Source of the DNA: Novosphingobium sp. 9U
Lineage (GTDB): Bacteria > Pseudomonadota > Alphaproteobacteria > Sphingomonadales > Sphingomonadaceae
Assembly (NCBI RefSeq): GCF_902506425.1
Contig: NZ_LR732504.1
Coordinates: forward strand, 378,969 to 442,968
Reading direction: 5' to 3'
DNA: 64,000 bases
A program made the position numbers and the translations under genes. Every line of letters starts with the position of its first letter. The first letter of the stretch is position 1. Below, piece after piece: positions 40,183 through 49,626 of the stretch. The notes beneath the pieces are model-generated. The model searched no databases and was not told the origin of the DNA. It was given only the letters and a program-made list of their open reading frames with translations.

Positions 40183-40651
40183 TATGCGGCTAGTGGTCGG
40201 ATTGATTTTGTGCATTGTTCGTTGGCGCTGTCGCACGAGCCGTTCTGCCAAGCTGGCAATTGCGGGGAGCATGGCAGCACGCTCGCTGCGCCTACCTATG
40301 TGGGACGGCGGGAAACAATTTATGCAGGCCGCATCTCCCGAGGCGTTCGCCCACACCATAGCAGGCGAGCAGATCGGTACTGCCAATCGCAGGTGCTGGA
40401 GGCCTGTGAAAAGCGCGCGAACAAGGTGCAAAAGCCAAGCCGTGCACGATCAGCGTTGCTTCCAAAAGGGCTCGAGCTGATTCGGGCACCTTAACCCGGC
40501 ACCTAGTACAGCGCATAATGCGATAGACACACGCCTAATTTCGATGAAATCGATTTTGTCTAGGCAGTTACCGACACCATGACATTGCATTGGTGACGGC
40601 AACCTCTAAGAAACCGCCATCGGTCGCCAATTACCTTAGCGAAGGACGCAT
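40183..40651. other. Unassigned sequence between truncated IS66 and manC
   Basis: About 470 bases. To 40500 it is GC-rich and open in more than one frame (for example 40169-40480 plus) without a recognisable family; it may be debris of another mobile element. From about 40500 to 40651 it is more AT-rich, including ATTTCGATGAAATCGAT, an imperfect palindrome at about 40538. This part presumably holds the manC promoter. Confidence 0.4.
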
Positions 40652-41695
40652 ATGCCAACCATAATTCCCGCCATCCTTTGCGGCGGTAGCGGCACACGGT
40701 TGTGGCCGCGCAGCCGGGCGGTGAAGCCGAAGCCGTTTCTGACCCTGGTTGGCGATTGCACTTTGTTCGAAGCTGCAGTGCGTCGTTGCCCGGCGTCGGG
40801 GGGCTTTTCCCCGCCTGTCGTGGTGACCGGCGGCAAGCATGTCGAGCACGTCGAAGCGCAACTGGGTGAAATCAATGGCGCGCAGGTCATCGTTGAGCCT
40901 TCCGCGCGCAACACTGCGGCCGCGATCGCGCTGGCCGCGTATCGCCTGCCCGAAGATGCGGTCATGCTGGTGTGCCCGAGCGACCACCACATCGGTGATG
41001 CCGATGCGTTTGCGTCCACGGCCTGTGCCGCTGCAGACTTGGCTAGCGAAGGCTGGCTGGTATCCTTCGGGATCGAGGCAAGGGCGCCGGAGACGGGCTT
41101 TGGCTATTTGCGTCGCGGTGAAAAGATCTCGGACACCGGCTATCGTACCGCGCAGTTCGTCGAAAAGCCTGATCTTGAGCGTGCCAAGTCCTTCCTGGCC
41201 AGGGGCGATTATGCTTGGAACGGCGGCATATTTGCCTTCCGCGTCAAGGACTTTGTAGCTGAACTTGAGCGCCATCGCCCCCAGATTGCGGCCGGCGTCA
41301 AGGAGGCCGTCGCCAACGGTCATGAGGATGGTCATCGGTTTTATCCCGATGCCGAGGTCTTCGGAAACGTGCCCAGCGATTCCGTAGACTATGCCGTCAT
41401 GGAGAACACTGAGCGCGCCGCAATGGTGCCTGCCGTCATGAACTGGTCTGATATCGGCAACTGGCATGCCCTGCATGAAGCGTTGGAGCGTGATACCTCG
41501 GGCAACTCGGTGCGCGGCACCGGTACGGTCGAGATGGTCGACTGCCGCAATGTCCTTGTCGACAGCGATGGACCGCGCGTTTCGGTGATTGGGCTTGAGA
41601 ACGTGATCGTCGTTGTCGATGGCGATGACATCATGATCACCACCGTTGCCGGCGTGCAGAAGGTCGGCAAGCTGGCGGGTGCCGTCAACCAGTAG
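40652..41695 (+). CDS. manC: Mannose-1-phosphate guanylyltransferase (short, single-domain)
   Basis: This encodes 347 residues from ATG 40652 with GAAGGA 9 bases upstream. The nucleotidyltransferase loop LCGGSGTRLWPRSR and KPKPFLTL are classical, followed by VEPSARNTAAAIALAA, VCPSDHHIGD, GYLRRGEKI and WNGGIFAFRV. The isomerase (cupin) C-terminal domain of bifunctional AlgA/ManC (about 480 residues) is absent, so only GDP-mannose formation from mannose 1-phosphate and GTP is expected. It needs a phosphomannomutase; both copies seen here are broken. It presumably supplies GDP-mannose to the glycosyltransferases at 49.6-59.7 kb. Confidence 0.92.
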   Translation: MPTIIPAILCGGSGTRLWPRSRAVKPKPFLTLVGDCTLFEAAVRRCPASGGFSPPVVVTGGKHVEHVEAQLGEINGAQVIVEPSARNTAAAIALAAYRLPEDAVMLVCPSDHHIGDADAFASTACAAADLASEGWLVSFGIEARAPETGFGYLRRGEKISDTGYRTAQFVEKPDLERAKSFLARGDYAWNGGIFAFRVKDFVAELERHRPQIAAGVKEAVANGHEDGHRFYPDAEVFGNVPSDSVDYAVMENTERAAMVPAVMNWSDIGNWHALHEALERDTSGNSVRGTGTVEMVDCRNVLVDSDGPRVSVIGLENVIVVVDGDDIMITTVAGVQKVGKLAGAVNQ

Positions 41696-41800
41696 TTCTG
41701 CCAGGAACGTTCGGGCACACACCAAGAACGCTCAGCTTCCTATCCGTCAGGTCGAAAAACCACCAAGGCCACGGTGGATGGAACGTAAGGAGCGTAAGCG

Positions 41801-42091
41801 GTGTCGGACTTTGGCAAGGACCTGATCGTGGCGATGGAAGAAGCCGCAGCACATGCTCAGGGCAAGGGCGCGGTGGCGCGCGTTCATAGCAGCGAGGTGC
41901 TTGACGTGCGTTCGATCCGCGAAGAACTGGTTCTTTCGCAACAGGCCTTCCCCAGCGCCTATTGCATTCCGCTGGCGACCCTCAAGGGCTGGGAACAGGG
42001 TCGCCGTCATCCCGACGTCACCGGCAGCGCCTATCTTTCGGTCATCGCCCGTCTACCGGATGCGGCTCGTGACGTGTTGTGCAAAGCCTGA
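41801..42091 (+). CDS. Small helix-turn-helix protein (antitoxin-like)
   Basis: This encodes 96 residues from GTG 41801, preceded by TAAGGAG. The sequence has the layout of HigA/MqsA-like or NadS-type transcriptional regulators. An N-terminal KDLIVAMEEAAAHAQGKG is followed by VRSIREELVLSQQAFPSAY (the helix-turn-helix, with SQQAF) and IPLATLKGWEQGRRHPDVTGSAYL. Such proteins are usually the antitoxin downstream of a RelE/HigB-type toxin. Only 105 bases separate it from manC, with no toxin frame, so it is an orphan here. Confidence 0.75.
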   Translation: MSDFGKDLIVAMEEAAAHAQGKGAVARVHSSEVLDVRSIREELVLSQQAFPSAYCIPLATLKGWEQGRRHPDVTGSAYLSVIARLPDAARDVLCKA

Positions 42092-42137
42092 CCGGACGAA
42101 TTTTCTCCCCGGGTCGCTTCTCAGTGGCAATCAACAC

Positions 42138-42718
42138 TCAGCCGTCCGCCTCAGCGTCGAGGGCGGTTCTTTGCTCGGCATTGGCGAGACGCCGAACCGT
42201 CGCCATCGGCAGGAACAGCCGCAGGCCATCGGACGGCAGCGGCTCGAAGCCATAGCTGGTGTACAGTGCGAGCCGCTTTGCCACCTTCTCGGGATCGCCG
42301 CAGTCGAGCACGTCGAGCATGACGACAGCAATGCCCAGCGCTTCGGCGGCGCCCGCCAGGCGCATCAGGCAATCCACTAGCAAGTCGCCGCCATAGCCGC
42401 GGCCCTGATATCGGCTGTCGACGCCGATCATCGAGATGTAGGCCGCTGGGATGCTGCCATGAGCAGGGCGGGTGCGGGCAGACCGCTCGGGCAGCTCGGT
42501 ATAGTCGATGGCGCGTTGATGGCGTAGAAACCGATCAGTTCGCCTCCAAGCCCGATCATCACGAAGGTGCGAACGTTGCCGGCCTTGGTGAGCTTGTTGG
42601 CAGTGCGACGAAAGAAGTTGTCGACCTGGTCGATGCCGCAGGAAAAGGCCGCTCGATCGTGCCTCGCGGGATCGAGCGGCTCTATGACGATAGGCTTCGC
42701 GTCCTCAGGCGCGGTCAC
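42138..42718 (-). pseudogene. TacT-like GNAT toxin, frameshifted
   Basis: Two adjacent frames make up one GNAT acetyltransferase of the TacT type. The N-terminal half (42718 down to about 42516) reads FSCGIDQVDNFFRRTANKLTK and VRTFVMIGLGGELIGFYAIN. The C-terminal half, legible from about 42513, runs ELPERSARTRPAHGSIPAAY, then ISMIGVDSRYQGRGYGGDLL with the acetyl-CoA motif RxxGxG/A, and ends near 42138. The break is consistent with a 4-base loss after INA. TacT-type toxins acetylate aminoacyl-tRNA. The toxin is therefore probably inactive, while its DUF1778 antitoxin directly upstream is intact. Confidence 0.82.
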
Positions 42719-43023
42719 CGGCTGACAATCGTCTCACGATGACGCGCGAAGGCTGCCTGCAGCCGATCGGTGGGGGCCGGCGGCGTATCAAGCGCGGCGA
42801 AGAAGGCGGCGTGGTCGACCGGGTGCAAGCTGGTGCGCTCATGCGCTGCGATCGTCTCCATCGCCGAGCGATAGGCGGCATTCATCGTGAAAACGGAATG
42901 ATCCACGCCGGACAGCGCGGCAGCCTGCTGGATGGCGCGCTCGATGCGCGGCTTGATGCGCAAGTTCATCCGCTCGCTGTTGCGCTCCTCGATGGCGCTG
43001 ACCTGATCCTCGAACCCGAGCAT
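42715..43023 (-). CDS. DUF1778 / TacA-like antitoxin
   Basis: This encodes 102 residues. SERMNLRIKPRIERAIQQAA is the ribbon-helix-helix DNA-binding part, with the MNLRIKP strand typical of DUF1778. The C-terminal tail (HAAFFAALDTPPAPTDRLQAAF) is the toxin-neutralising segment of TacA-type proteins. Stop and toxin start overlap by 4 bases (42715-42718), the native TA arrangement. An N-terminal extension of about 15 residues precedes the RHH. A 9-bp-arm palindrome at 43048-43070 lies 25 bases upstream of the start and is the probable autoregulatory operator. Confidence 0.88.
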   Translation of the reverse strand: MLGFEDQVSAIEERNSERMNLRIKPRIERAIQQAAALSGVDHSVFTMNAAYRSAMETIAAHERTSLHPVDHAAFFAALDTPPAPTDRLQAAFARHRETIVSR

Positions 43024-43047
43024 GGCAATCTTCTATCTTCTGCTATC

Positions 43048-43070
43048 ATGTACGCCTTAACGGCGTACAT
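43048..43070. promoter_or_regulatory. Palindromic operator of the TacAT-like locus
   Basis: ATGTACGCC (43048-43056) and GGCGTACAT (43062-43070) form a perfect 9-bp inverted repeat with a TTAAC spacer, just upstream of the antitoxin start. Ribbon-helix-helix antitoxins bind such palindromes over their own promoter. The regulatory role is inferred. Confidence 0.7.
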
Positions 43071-43095
43071 TTCAACAAGCGGGTAAAAATCGCCA

Positions 43096-46000
43096 AATTC
43101 AACCGCCAACATCTCTTCTGTTGACGGAAACTAGTGATAATGTCCTGACCAGTACGGCCATCAACAGCTATACCCGCTTGTCCGCAATCAATGCGTTTCA
43201 GGCGGAGTGGTGAACAACGGCTCCATCGCCATCGCAAATTCGGTCGGATCGGCAACCCCGGCAAGTGCGATCTATTCTGCGAAAACCGTGACCAACGCCG
43301 GGACCATTTTCGTTTCGGGCGGCGGCAGCGTGATCAACTATGCGCCGAGGGTGGTCAATTCCGGTACGATATCGGGAACTGGACAGTCCACAGGCTATGT
43401 CGCCTGCGGGCCTCACGTCGATCGGTTCGCTGGACAACAGCGGCATCATCCGGTTCGAAGGCGATGCGGTGCTGATGGGCAATGCCTATCTGTCCGGCCC
43501 GAAAGTAACCAACAGCGGCACTATCGAAAGCCTGAATGGCACGGCGATAAGGCTTGCCTACGACACCGTCCTCACGAACGCTATGGGCGGCACGATCCGT
43601 GGCGGCCTCGCAGTCGACATCGCCTCGGGCGGCACCATCATCAACCGCGGGTCTATCGTGGGGATGTGTATTCTTCCATTAACTATATCTCGAATGCGGC
43701 GACCTTCTTGGCGGATGGCGGCACGGTGGAGGGCAATGTCGCCTTTGGGGCGAACAACGGTATCTTTCTTCAGGCTGGGCAGGACAGCGGTGTCAGCGGC
43801 ATCGTCGATGGCGGCGAGGGTAATGCTATCTGGGGATACGCCCTTCGCGACAGCGCCACCGTTTCGCTGGTGCCGGTTGCGCAGTTCGTCAATTTCGAGA
43901 ATGCGGCCGTGCTGGCTCTGGGCGAGGATACCGTGGTCACGATCACGGATCCTGCGGCATCGGCAAGCGCGCCGCTTGCGAGCACCTTACAGGTGGGCGG
44001 TGACGGTAAGGTGGTCAACACGGCCACGATCGCCGGCCGCGTGATAGCCGAATATCCTTACTCGCTGAACCGGTCCTTCGAGCAAACCGCCGAGGGTCTT
44101 GCTGCCTTCGAGAACCAGGGAACCCTTACCGGTGGATTTCCGGCACCGTGGCCGATTTCGTCAATAGCGGCAGCGTCTCGGACGATACCTCGCAGGGCAG
44201 CTACCCGTACTTTCCGAAGGGCCTGAACATCCAAGCGGCCGGACCGCTCGCTTTCGCCAACAGCGGAACGATCTCGACGCCGGTCATGCTTGGCGGCAAC
44301 CTGGTGACGACGAGCAACAGCGGCTCGATCACTGCCGACACCCGAGGCGTGGCGCTGCTCATCACCCTCAATCAGGCGACGGATGGCAGCGCTCTTTCCG
44401 CCGGCCTGGTGAACAGCGGTACGATCAGCGGCTCTTCCGTGGGCATGATAGGGGTGTACCTGCCGGATTACTGGTCGTCCCAGCTTCCCGATCCTGCCAA
44501 TATCTCGCTTGCGATTACCAACACCGCAACGGGCGTGATCGCCGGGAAGGACAGCGGCCTGATCGTGTATGATGCACCTCTGACGCTGGACAATGCCGGC
44601 ACGATCAGCGGTGGCGCGGATGGCATGGCCGTGATGACGTATGCCGACATGGGCCACACTATCCGCAACAGCGGCACGCTTGTCGGCGGTGTGGCGTTGG
44701 GCGGGGGCGATGACCGCATGGAGAACAGCGGCACGATCACGGGACCGGTTTTGCTGGGCGAAGGGATTGACACCTTCGTGCACTTCGCGGGCGCCAACTC
44801 CGGTCCCCTCGTCGACGGTGGGCTCGGGACCGATTATTTCGTGTTCCAAGCCAATGGCGACCGCGCGCTTTCGGCCACGCAGATCACCGGGTTCGAACAG
44901 TTGACCCAGACGGGGACGGGGACGGGCACATATTCCGGCACCTTTGCCGTCGATACGATCGACCTGCAGGAAGGAACGCTGGCGGTCGCGGCCGGGCAGA
45001 CGCTTGCTACGGCAGGCACAGTAGCGGTGACGGACGTTGACAGCGGCGCCAACGTTGTCAACCGTGGCACAATCACGGGCGCATTCCGGCTTGGTACCTA
45101 CAATAACAGCTGCACCGAATATGCTGGCAGCCTCGTTACTGGCGCGTCGATGGTGGAGCCGGGGTGGACCTTTACCGAGTGGTTCTCTCGGGCGACCACA
45201 CCGGCATCGGTGCGCGCACCGGATTTGAGCAGCTCTCGGTGGAAGGCTCCGGCACGCTGGCACTGCCCCTCGATCAGAACTTCCAGTCGATCGCACTGGC
45301 GGGCACGAACCTGACAGCCACGATCGGCAGCGGCTTCTCCGTTGGCCGCATCAACGGCAGTGCGGCCGCAGAGCATGTGGTGCTGGATCGCAATGTCGCT
45401 GCCGTTGCGCTGGGCGATGGAGACGACAGCCTGACACTGGGACTGCCGGACCAGACGGGCGTCGTTTATGACGGCACCTTCGACGGCGGCGCGGGCAACG
45501 ATGTCCTACGGTTCGCTTCCACCGGGCGGGTCACCATCGGCGGCACGGTTGCAGGTTTTGTAAGCATGTCGCTGGCTTCGAACGAATTGGTCGTGGAAGG
45601 CACGCTCGATCTGGCGGGTGACATGCTGACCTTCGCCGGGAATGACGCGCAGACCTTGCGTGTCGGCCTGACGGGCGTGGTGAACGGCACGATCGACATG
45701 GGCGCTGGGGACGATCTGCTCGAACTCGGTCTGGGTGCCACTCTGAACGGTACTGTCTCCGGTGGCGACGGGTACGATACGGACACAGTGGCGCTGGCGG
45801 GTGCCCGCACTCTGACCGCAGGTGTGCTGCCGGCTTCGAGCGTCTGCAGACCCAGGGATCGGGTGGCTTGACGCTGACCGGTGGCCGCTTTGACTTTGAC
45901 CTGATCGACCTGGCAGGAAACCTGACCGTCGCCTCTGGCACCTCGCTTGCGGCTTCGCGCGTCGGTTTTGGCGTGGCAGATTCCAGCCTGGCCATCGCCG

Positions 46001-47702
46001 GAGAGTTCACGGGGTCAGTCCAGGGGGGCGCGGGTAGGAACACCATTGAGGTGTCGGGCAATGCCGTTTTCGCTTCGATATCGAACGTGGAAGCTCTGCG
46101 CATGAGCGCTGGCCTTGCTACCGTCACGGGGGCGGCATCTCTTAACACCATCGCGCTAAACGGCGGCCGGTTTGTCGGGCTTGTGGGACGACGATCACCG
46201 CGTCCACGATCGAGGTGGCGCAAGGGGCGGTTTTTGGATCTGCCGGCACGATAAACGGCAACGTCACCGTGGCCGGTACGCTCAGCCCTGGCGCATCGCC
46301 CGGCACCATGACGGTGAACGGCAATGTCGCGCTTGTGGGGACATCGGTTTCGGTGTTTGAAATCACACCCACTGTCTCGGACAAGCTGGTGGTCAACGGC
46401 AACCTTGCGATCGCGCAGGGCGCCACGCCAGATTGTGGCCGACCAGGCTGTCGCGCCGGGTCAGTCGCTGGATCTCATCACAGCCAGCGGCGGGATCACC
46501 GGCAGCTTGTCCACCATCATCAAGCCCGCATCGCTGTTCGGCTTTGTCGTCCAGCGCGACGGCACGATCTCCCTCCTCGGCCAATCCCTCAACAATATGA
46601 GCTACAGCAGCCAGGTGCGCGGCGCGATCGACTACGTCAACGGCGTGCTGGTGAGCGGCACAGCAAACGATGCCTTCGTGGCAGCCATGCCCTCCCTGGT
46701 GACGGCTTCGGGCACTATCTATCAGGCAGCCTTCGCGCGGTTGACCCCCGAGGCCTATGCCTCTGCCGGACAGATCGTGGTCGAACAGGGCCTTGAACTG
46801 GCAGCCGTGGGGCGTTGCGCCGCTTTTGCGGCGCCTGTCAACCTTGCTGGCGACACGCCGTCCCATTCACCTTTGCCAGCGCTCTGAGCTCCCCCCCGCA
46901 TGCTGGAGCGCGGATCGAACGGTACCGCACAGGCACGCACCAATGGGTACGGCTTCCTGGGCGGTTTGGGCTGGACCGGTACAGGCGGGAGCGGCGCACA
47001 GTGGTCGCGCGGCGCCTTCGTCGGCTATCTCGACAGCAAGCAGGTTCTGGCAGGGCGCAGTGCAAGCACTGAGGTCGACGGGGTCGTGGCCGGTGTGCAT
47101 GGCCGCTGGAACAGTGCGGGCGGCATCAGGGTAAAGGCAACGATCGCATACACCGGCGGCAATGCCACGACGCGCCGCGGGCTGCCCGGCGGCAACACCC
47201 TGTCCGCCACCGGCAAATACGACCTGAAGGGTTGGACGGGAGACATCAGCGTCGATTATGCGGTGCCGCTCGGCCGCGACTGGACAGTCCAGCCCGGCCT
47301 TGGCGTAACAGCAATCCGCTCTACGCGCGATGGCGTGACGGAAACCGGCGGCGGCGCGTTCTCCCTCGATGTCGCAAGCCGGCGCGACACTGCCGTGTTC
47401 GTGGATGGTGCGCTGACCTTCCAAGGCGGCATGCGTGAGAACGCGATCCTGCGCCCGTTCCTGTCGCTCGGAGCGCGCTACCAGCTGGACGGACGCACCC
47501 CTTACGCACTTGCCGCGCTGGGCGTGGGCGACTTCGGGCTGGCAGCAGCCGGAGCCGCCCGCGCGCGGCTTCTCGCAACGGCGACACTGGGGGCCGACGT
47601 TGCTGTGTCCTCAAGGCTGACGCTGTTCGGCGCACTGAGCGGCGAAAAGCGGGGACTCACACAACCGAGCCAGCGCCCGCGCCGGCCTGCGCTTGGCGTT
47701 CT
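43096..47702 (+). pseudogene. Large autotransporter adhesin, 5'-truncated and multiply frameshifted
   Basis: The passenger is a long beta-helix, rich in NSGTI/NRGTI-type repeats spread over three frames: VVNSGTISGTG near 43350, NSGTIESLNGTAIRL near 43510, LVNSGTISGSSVG near 44410, VVNRGTITGAFRLG near 45060, DGGAGNDVLRFASTG near 45490. A linker of the PGASPGTMTVNGN type (46280-46330) and SSQVRGAIDYVNGVLVS lead to the outer-membrane beta-barrel (about 46740-47702). The barrel ends ASARAGLRLAF-stop with the expected terminal Phe, in a frame different from the main barrel frame. About ten frame changes occur (near 43200, 43405, 43660, 44140, 45175, 45835, 46190, 46430, 46850 and 47650). No signal peptide or start is found upstream. 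Confidence 0.85.
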
Positions 47703-48091
47703 AAACTGAAAGGGTGGGACGGACCTTAGCAAAAAATCGTAAGGTTCGCCCGCCCCCACCCACTAGGCGCATATTGGCTGGATCCCGCTTCTGGAGGCCA
47801 AAGGAGTCTGCCGTTCGAACCATGCCGCCACCAGCACATCCAGCTCTACGGCCACCGCAACTAAGATGTCTCCCTGGCAGAAGTGGAGCGCGCGCGGTCA
47901 TAGCTGATTACACCTTCGTCATTTCATCGATCTCGTTTTGCATGCGCCCAAGTCTGGCTATGCCGCGCCATCGCTTAAACGCGAGTTCTCATGACCGGCA
48001 GTTTTACGATCGTTCCCATTATCTTGTCTGGTGAGTCCGGCACTCAGCTTCCGCGCGAAAATCGCGACGCCGCGCTGCTGCAAAGAGCGGA
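47703..48091. other. Gap between autotransporter remnant and mutase remnant; no gene
   Basis: About 390 bases with only short frames on both strands and no recognisable protein, RNA or repeat. Mixed composition, with an AT-richer stretch near 47900-48030 that may have carried a promoter. Confidence 0.45.
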
Positions 48092-49589
48092 ATGACGATG
48101 ACGCGAACCGTATCGATCGCCACGATCATGGCGGATTCAGGCGTTGGCTTCGGCACCAGTGGCGCGCGTGGCCTCGTCACCGCGATGACGGACGAAGTCT
48201 GCTTCGCCTATGTCTGCGGCTTCCTGCAGCACATGGCCGACATCGGACAATTCACCCCGGGCAGGGCAGTGGCGATCGCCGGAGACCTGCGTCCATCGAG
48301 CCCGCGCATCCTCGCCGCCTGCGCCGCCGCGATCCGGCACATGGGCGGGCAGGTCGCTTACTGCGGCTTTGTGCCGTCACCCCTGTAGCGGCCTACGGAT
48401 TCGCGCAAGCTATCCCATCGCTGATGGTGACGGGAAGCCACATTCCCGATGATCGCAACGGCATCAAGTTCAACCGGGCGGACGGCGAAGTGCTCAAGCC
48501 CGACGAGCTGGCAATGCGGGCGCAGACGGTGACATTGCCCAATCTATTTGACGGCGCGGGCATGCTGGCACAGCCAGGGGACTGCGGCCCACTCATCGAC
48601 GTGGCAGCGCCCTATGCCGCGCGTTACGTTGATTTCTTCGGCACCAAAGCGCTGCGCGGCGTGAAGCTGGACGTCTACGAACATTCTGCGGTCGGCAGGG
48701 ACGTGCTCGCTCGGATCGTCACCGAATTGGGTGCAGAAGTCGTGCTCTTGGGCCGTTCCGAAAAGTTCATTCCCGTCGACACCGAAGCCGTCCGGTCCGA
48801 GGATCAGGCGCTTGCGCTGGACTGGGCGCGCGATCTTAGCCTCGATGCGATCCTTTCGACCGATGGCGACAGCGATCGCCCGCTGTTGGCCGACGAAACC
48901 GGCGCATGGATGCGCGGTGACGTGCTAGGAATCCTGTGTGCCCAGGCACTTGGGATCGAGGCCGTTGCCACTCCGGTCAGCTGCAATTCGGCGGTGGAAC
49001 TGTCCGGCGCCTTTGCCGCCGTGCGCCGCACCCGCATCGGCTCACCTTTCGTGATTGAGGCGATGAACGCCCTGTTAGCCGATTTCGGCAGCGTTTGCGG
49101 TTACGAGGCGAACGGCGGTTTTCTGCTCGCTACGCCGGTGAAAGCAGGCGGCCGCATACTCGCAGCACTGCCAACCCGTGATGCGGTGCTCCCGATGCTC
49201 GCCGTGCTTGCCGCAGCCCGCAGCCCGCAGCCCGCAGCCAGGGAATGACGCTGGGTGCGCTGCAGGCAAAGCTACCCGCGCGTTACACTTTCAGCGACCG
49301 GCTGCAGAACTACCCTACCGCCCAGAGCCGGGCGCTGCTGACAAGGCTTCAGGAAGGCACCAGCGAGGACGTGCTGGCCCACACTTCGGCAATGTTCAGC
49401 GAATTGGCCGGCAAGGCCACCGCCTTCGACGCCACTGACGGCCTGCGCATTACCTTCGACCGAGGCGATATCATCCATCTGCGCCCCAGCGGCAATGCTC
49501 CCGAACTGCGCTGCTACACCGAAAGCGCTACGCCGGAACGCGCGGCCACGCTGGGCGGAAAGGTGCTCGAGATGATGCGAAAAAGTTGA
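48092..49589 (+). pseudogene. Phosphomannomutase/phosphoglucomutase, two frame disruptions
   Basis: With two corrections this reads as one complete alpha-D-phosphohexomutase of about 490 residues. It interconverts hexose 6- and 1-phosphates; mannose is the relevant sugar if it serves manC. In order: GFGTSGARGLVTAMTDEVC, FVPSPL-stop (about 48388), then after a one-base shift SLMVTGSHIPDDRNGIKF (phosphoserine loop), STDGDSDRPLLADE (metal loop), VSCNSAVE and GYEANGGFLL (sugar loop). The frame then closes at 49248 within a 7-bp repeat, and the last domain continues in another frame (YTFSDRLQNYP, RLRPSGNAPELRCYTE-type phosphate loop) to 49589. The IS66-free setting and good codon pattern suggest recent lesions. 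The second break may be reversible. Confidence 0.85.
49211..49238 (+). repeat. (CCGCAGC)4 heptanucleotide tandem repeat inside the mutase gene
   Basis: Four perfect copies of CCGCAGC lie between the third and fourth domains of the phosphohexomutase. With four copies the frame ends at TGA 49246-49248. With two or five copies the upstream and downstream frames join. The paralogue at 36.4-37.7 kb has no such repeat, and its residues align without a gap to the two-copy version. Confidence 0.9.
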
Positions 49590-49626
49590 CCGTCGCGGCG
49601 CGGGTTACAGACCCGCGCGGCTTCGA

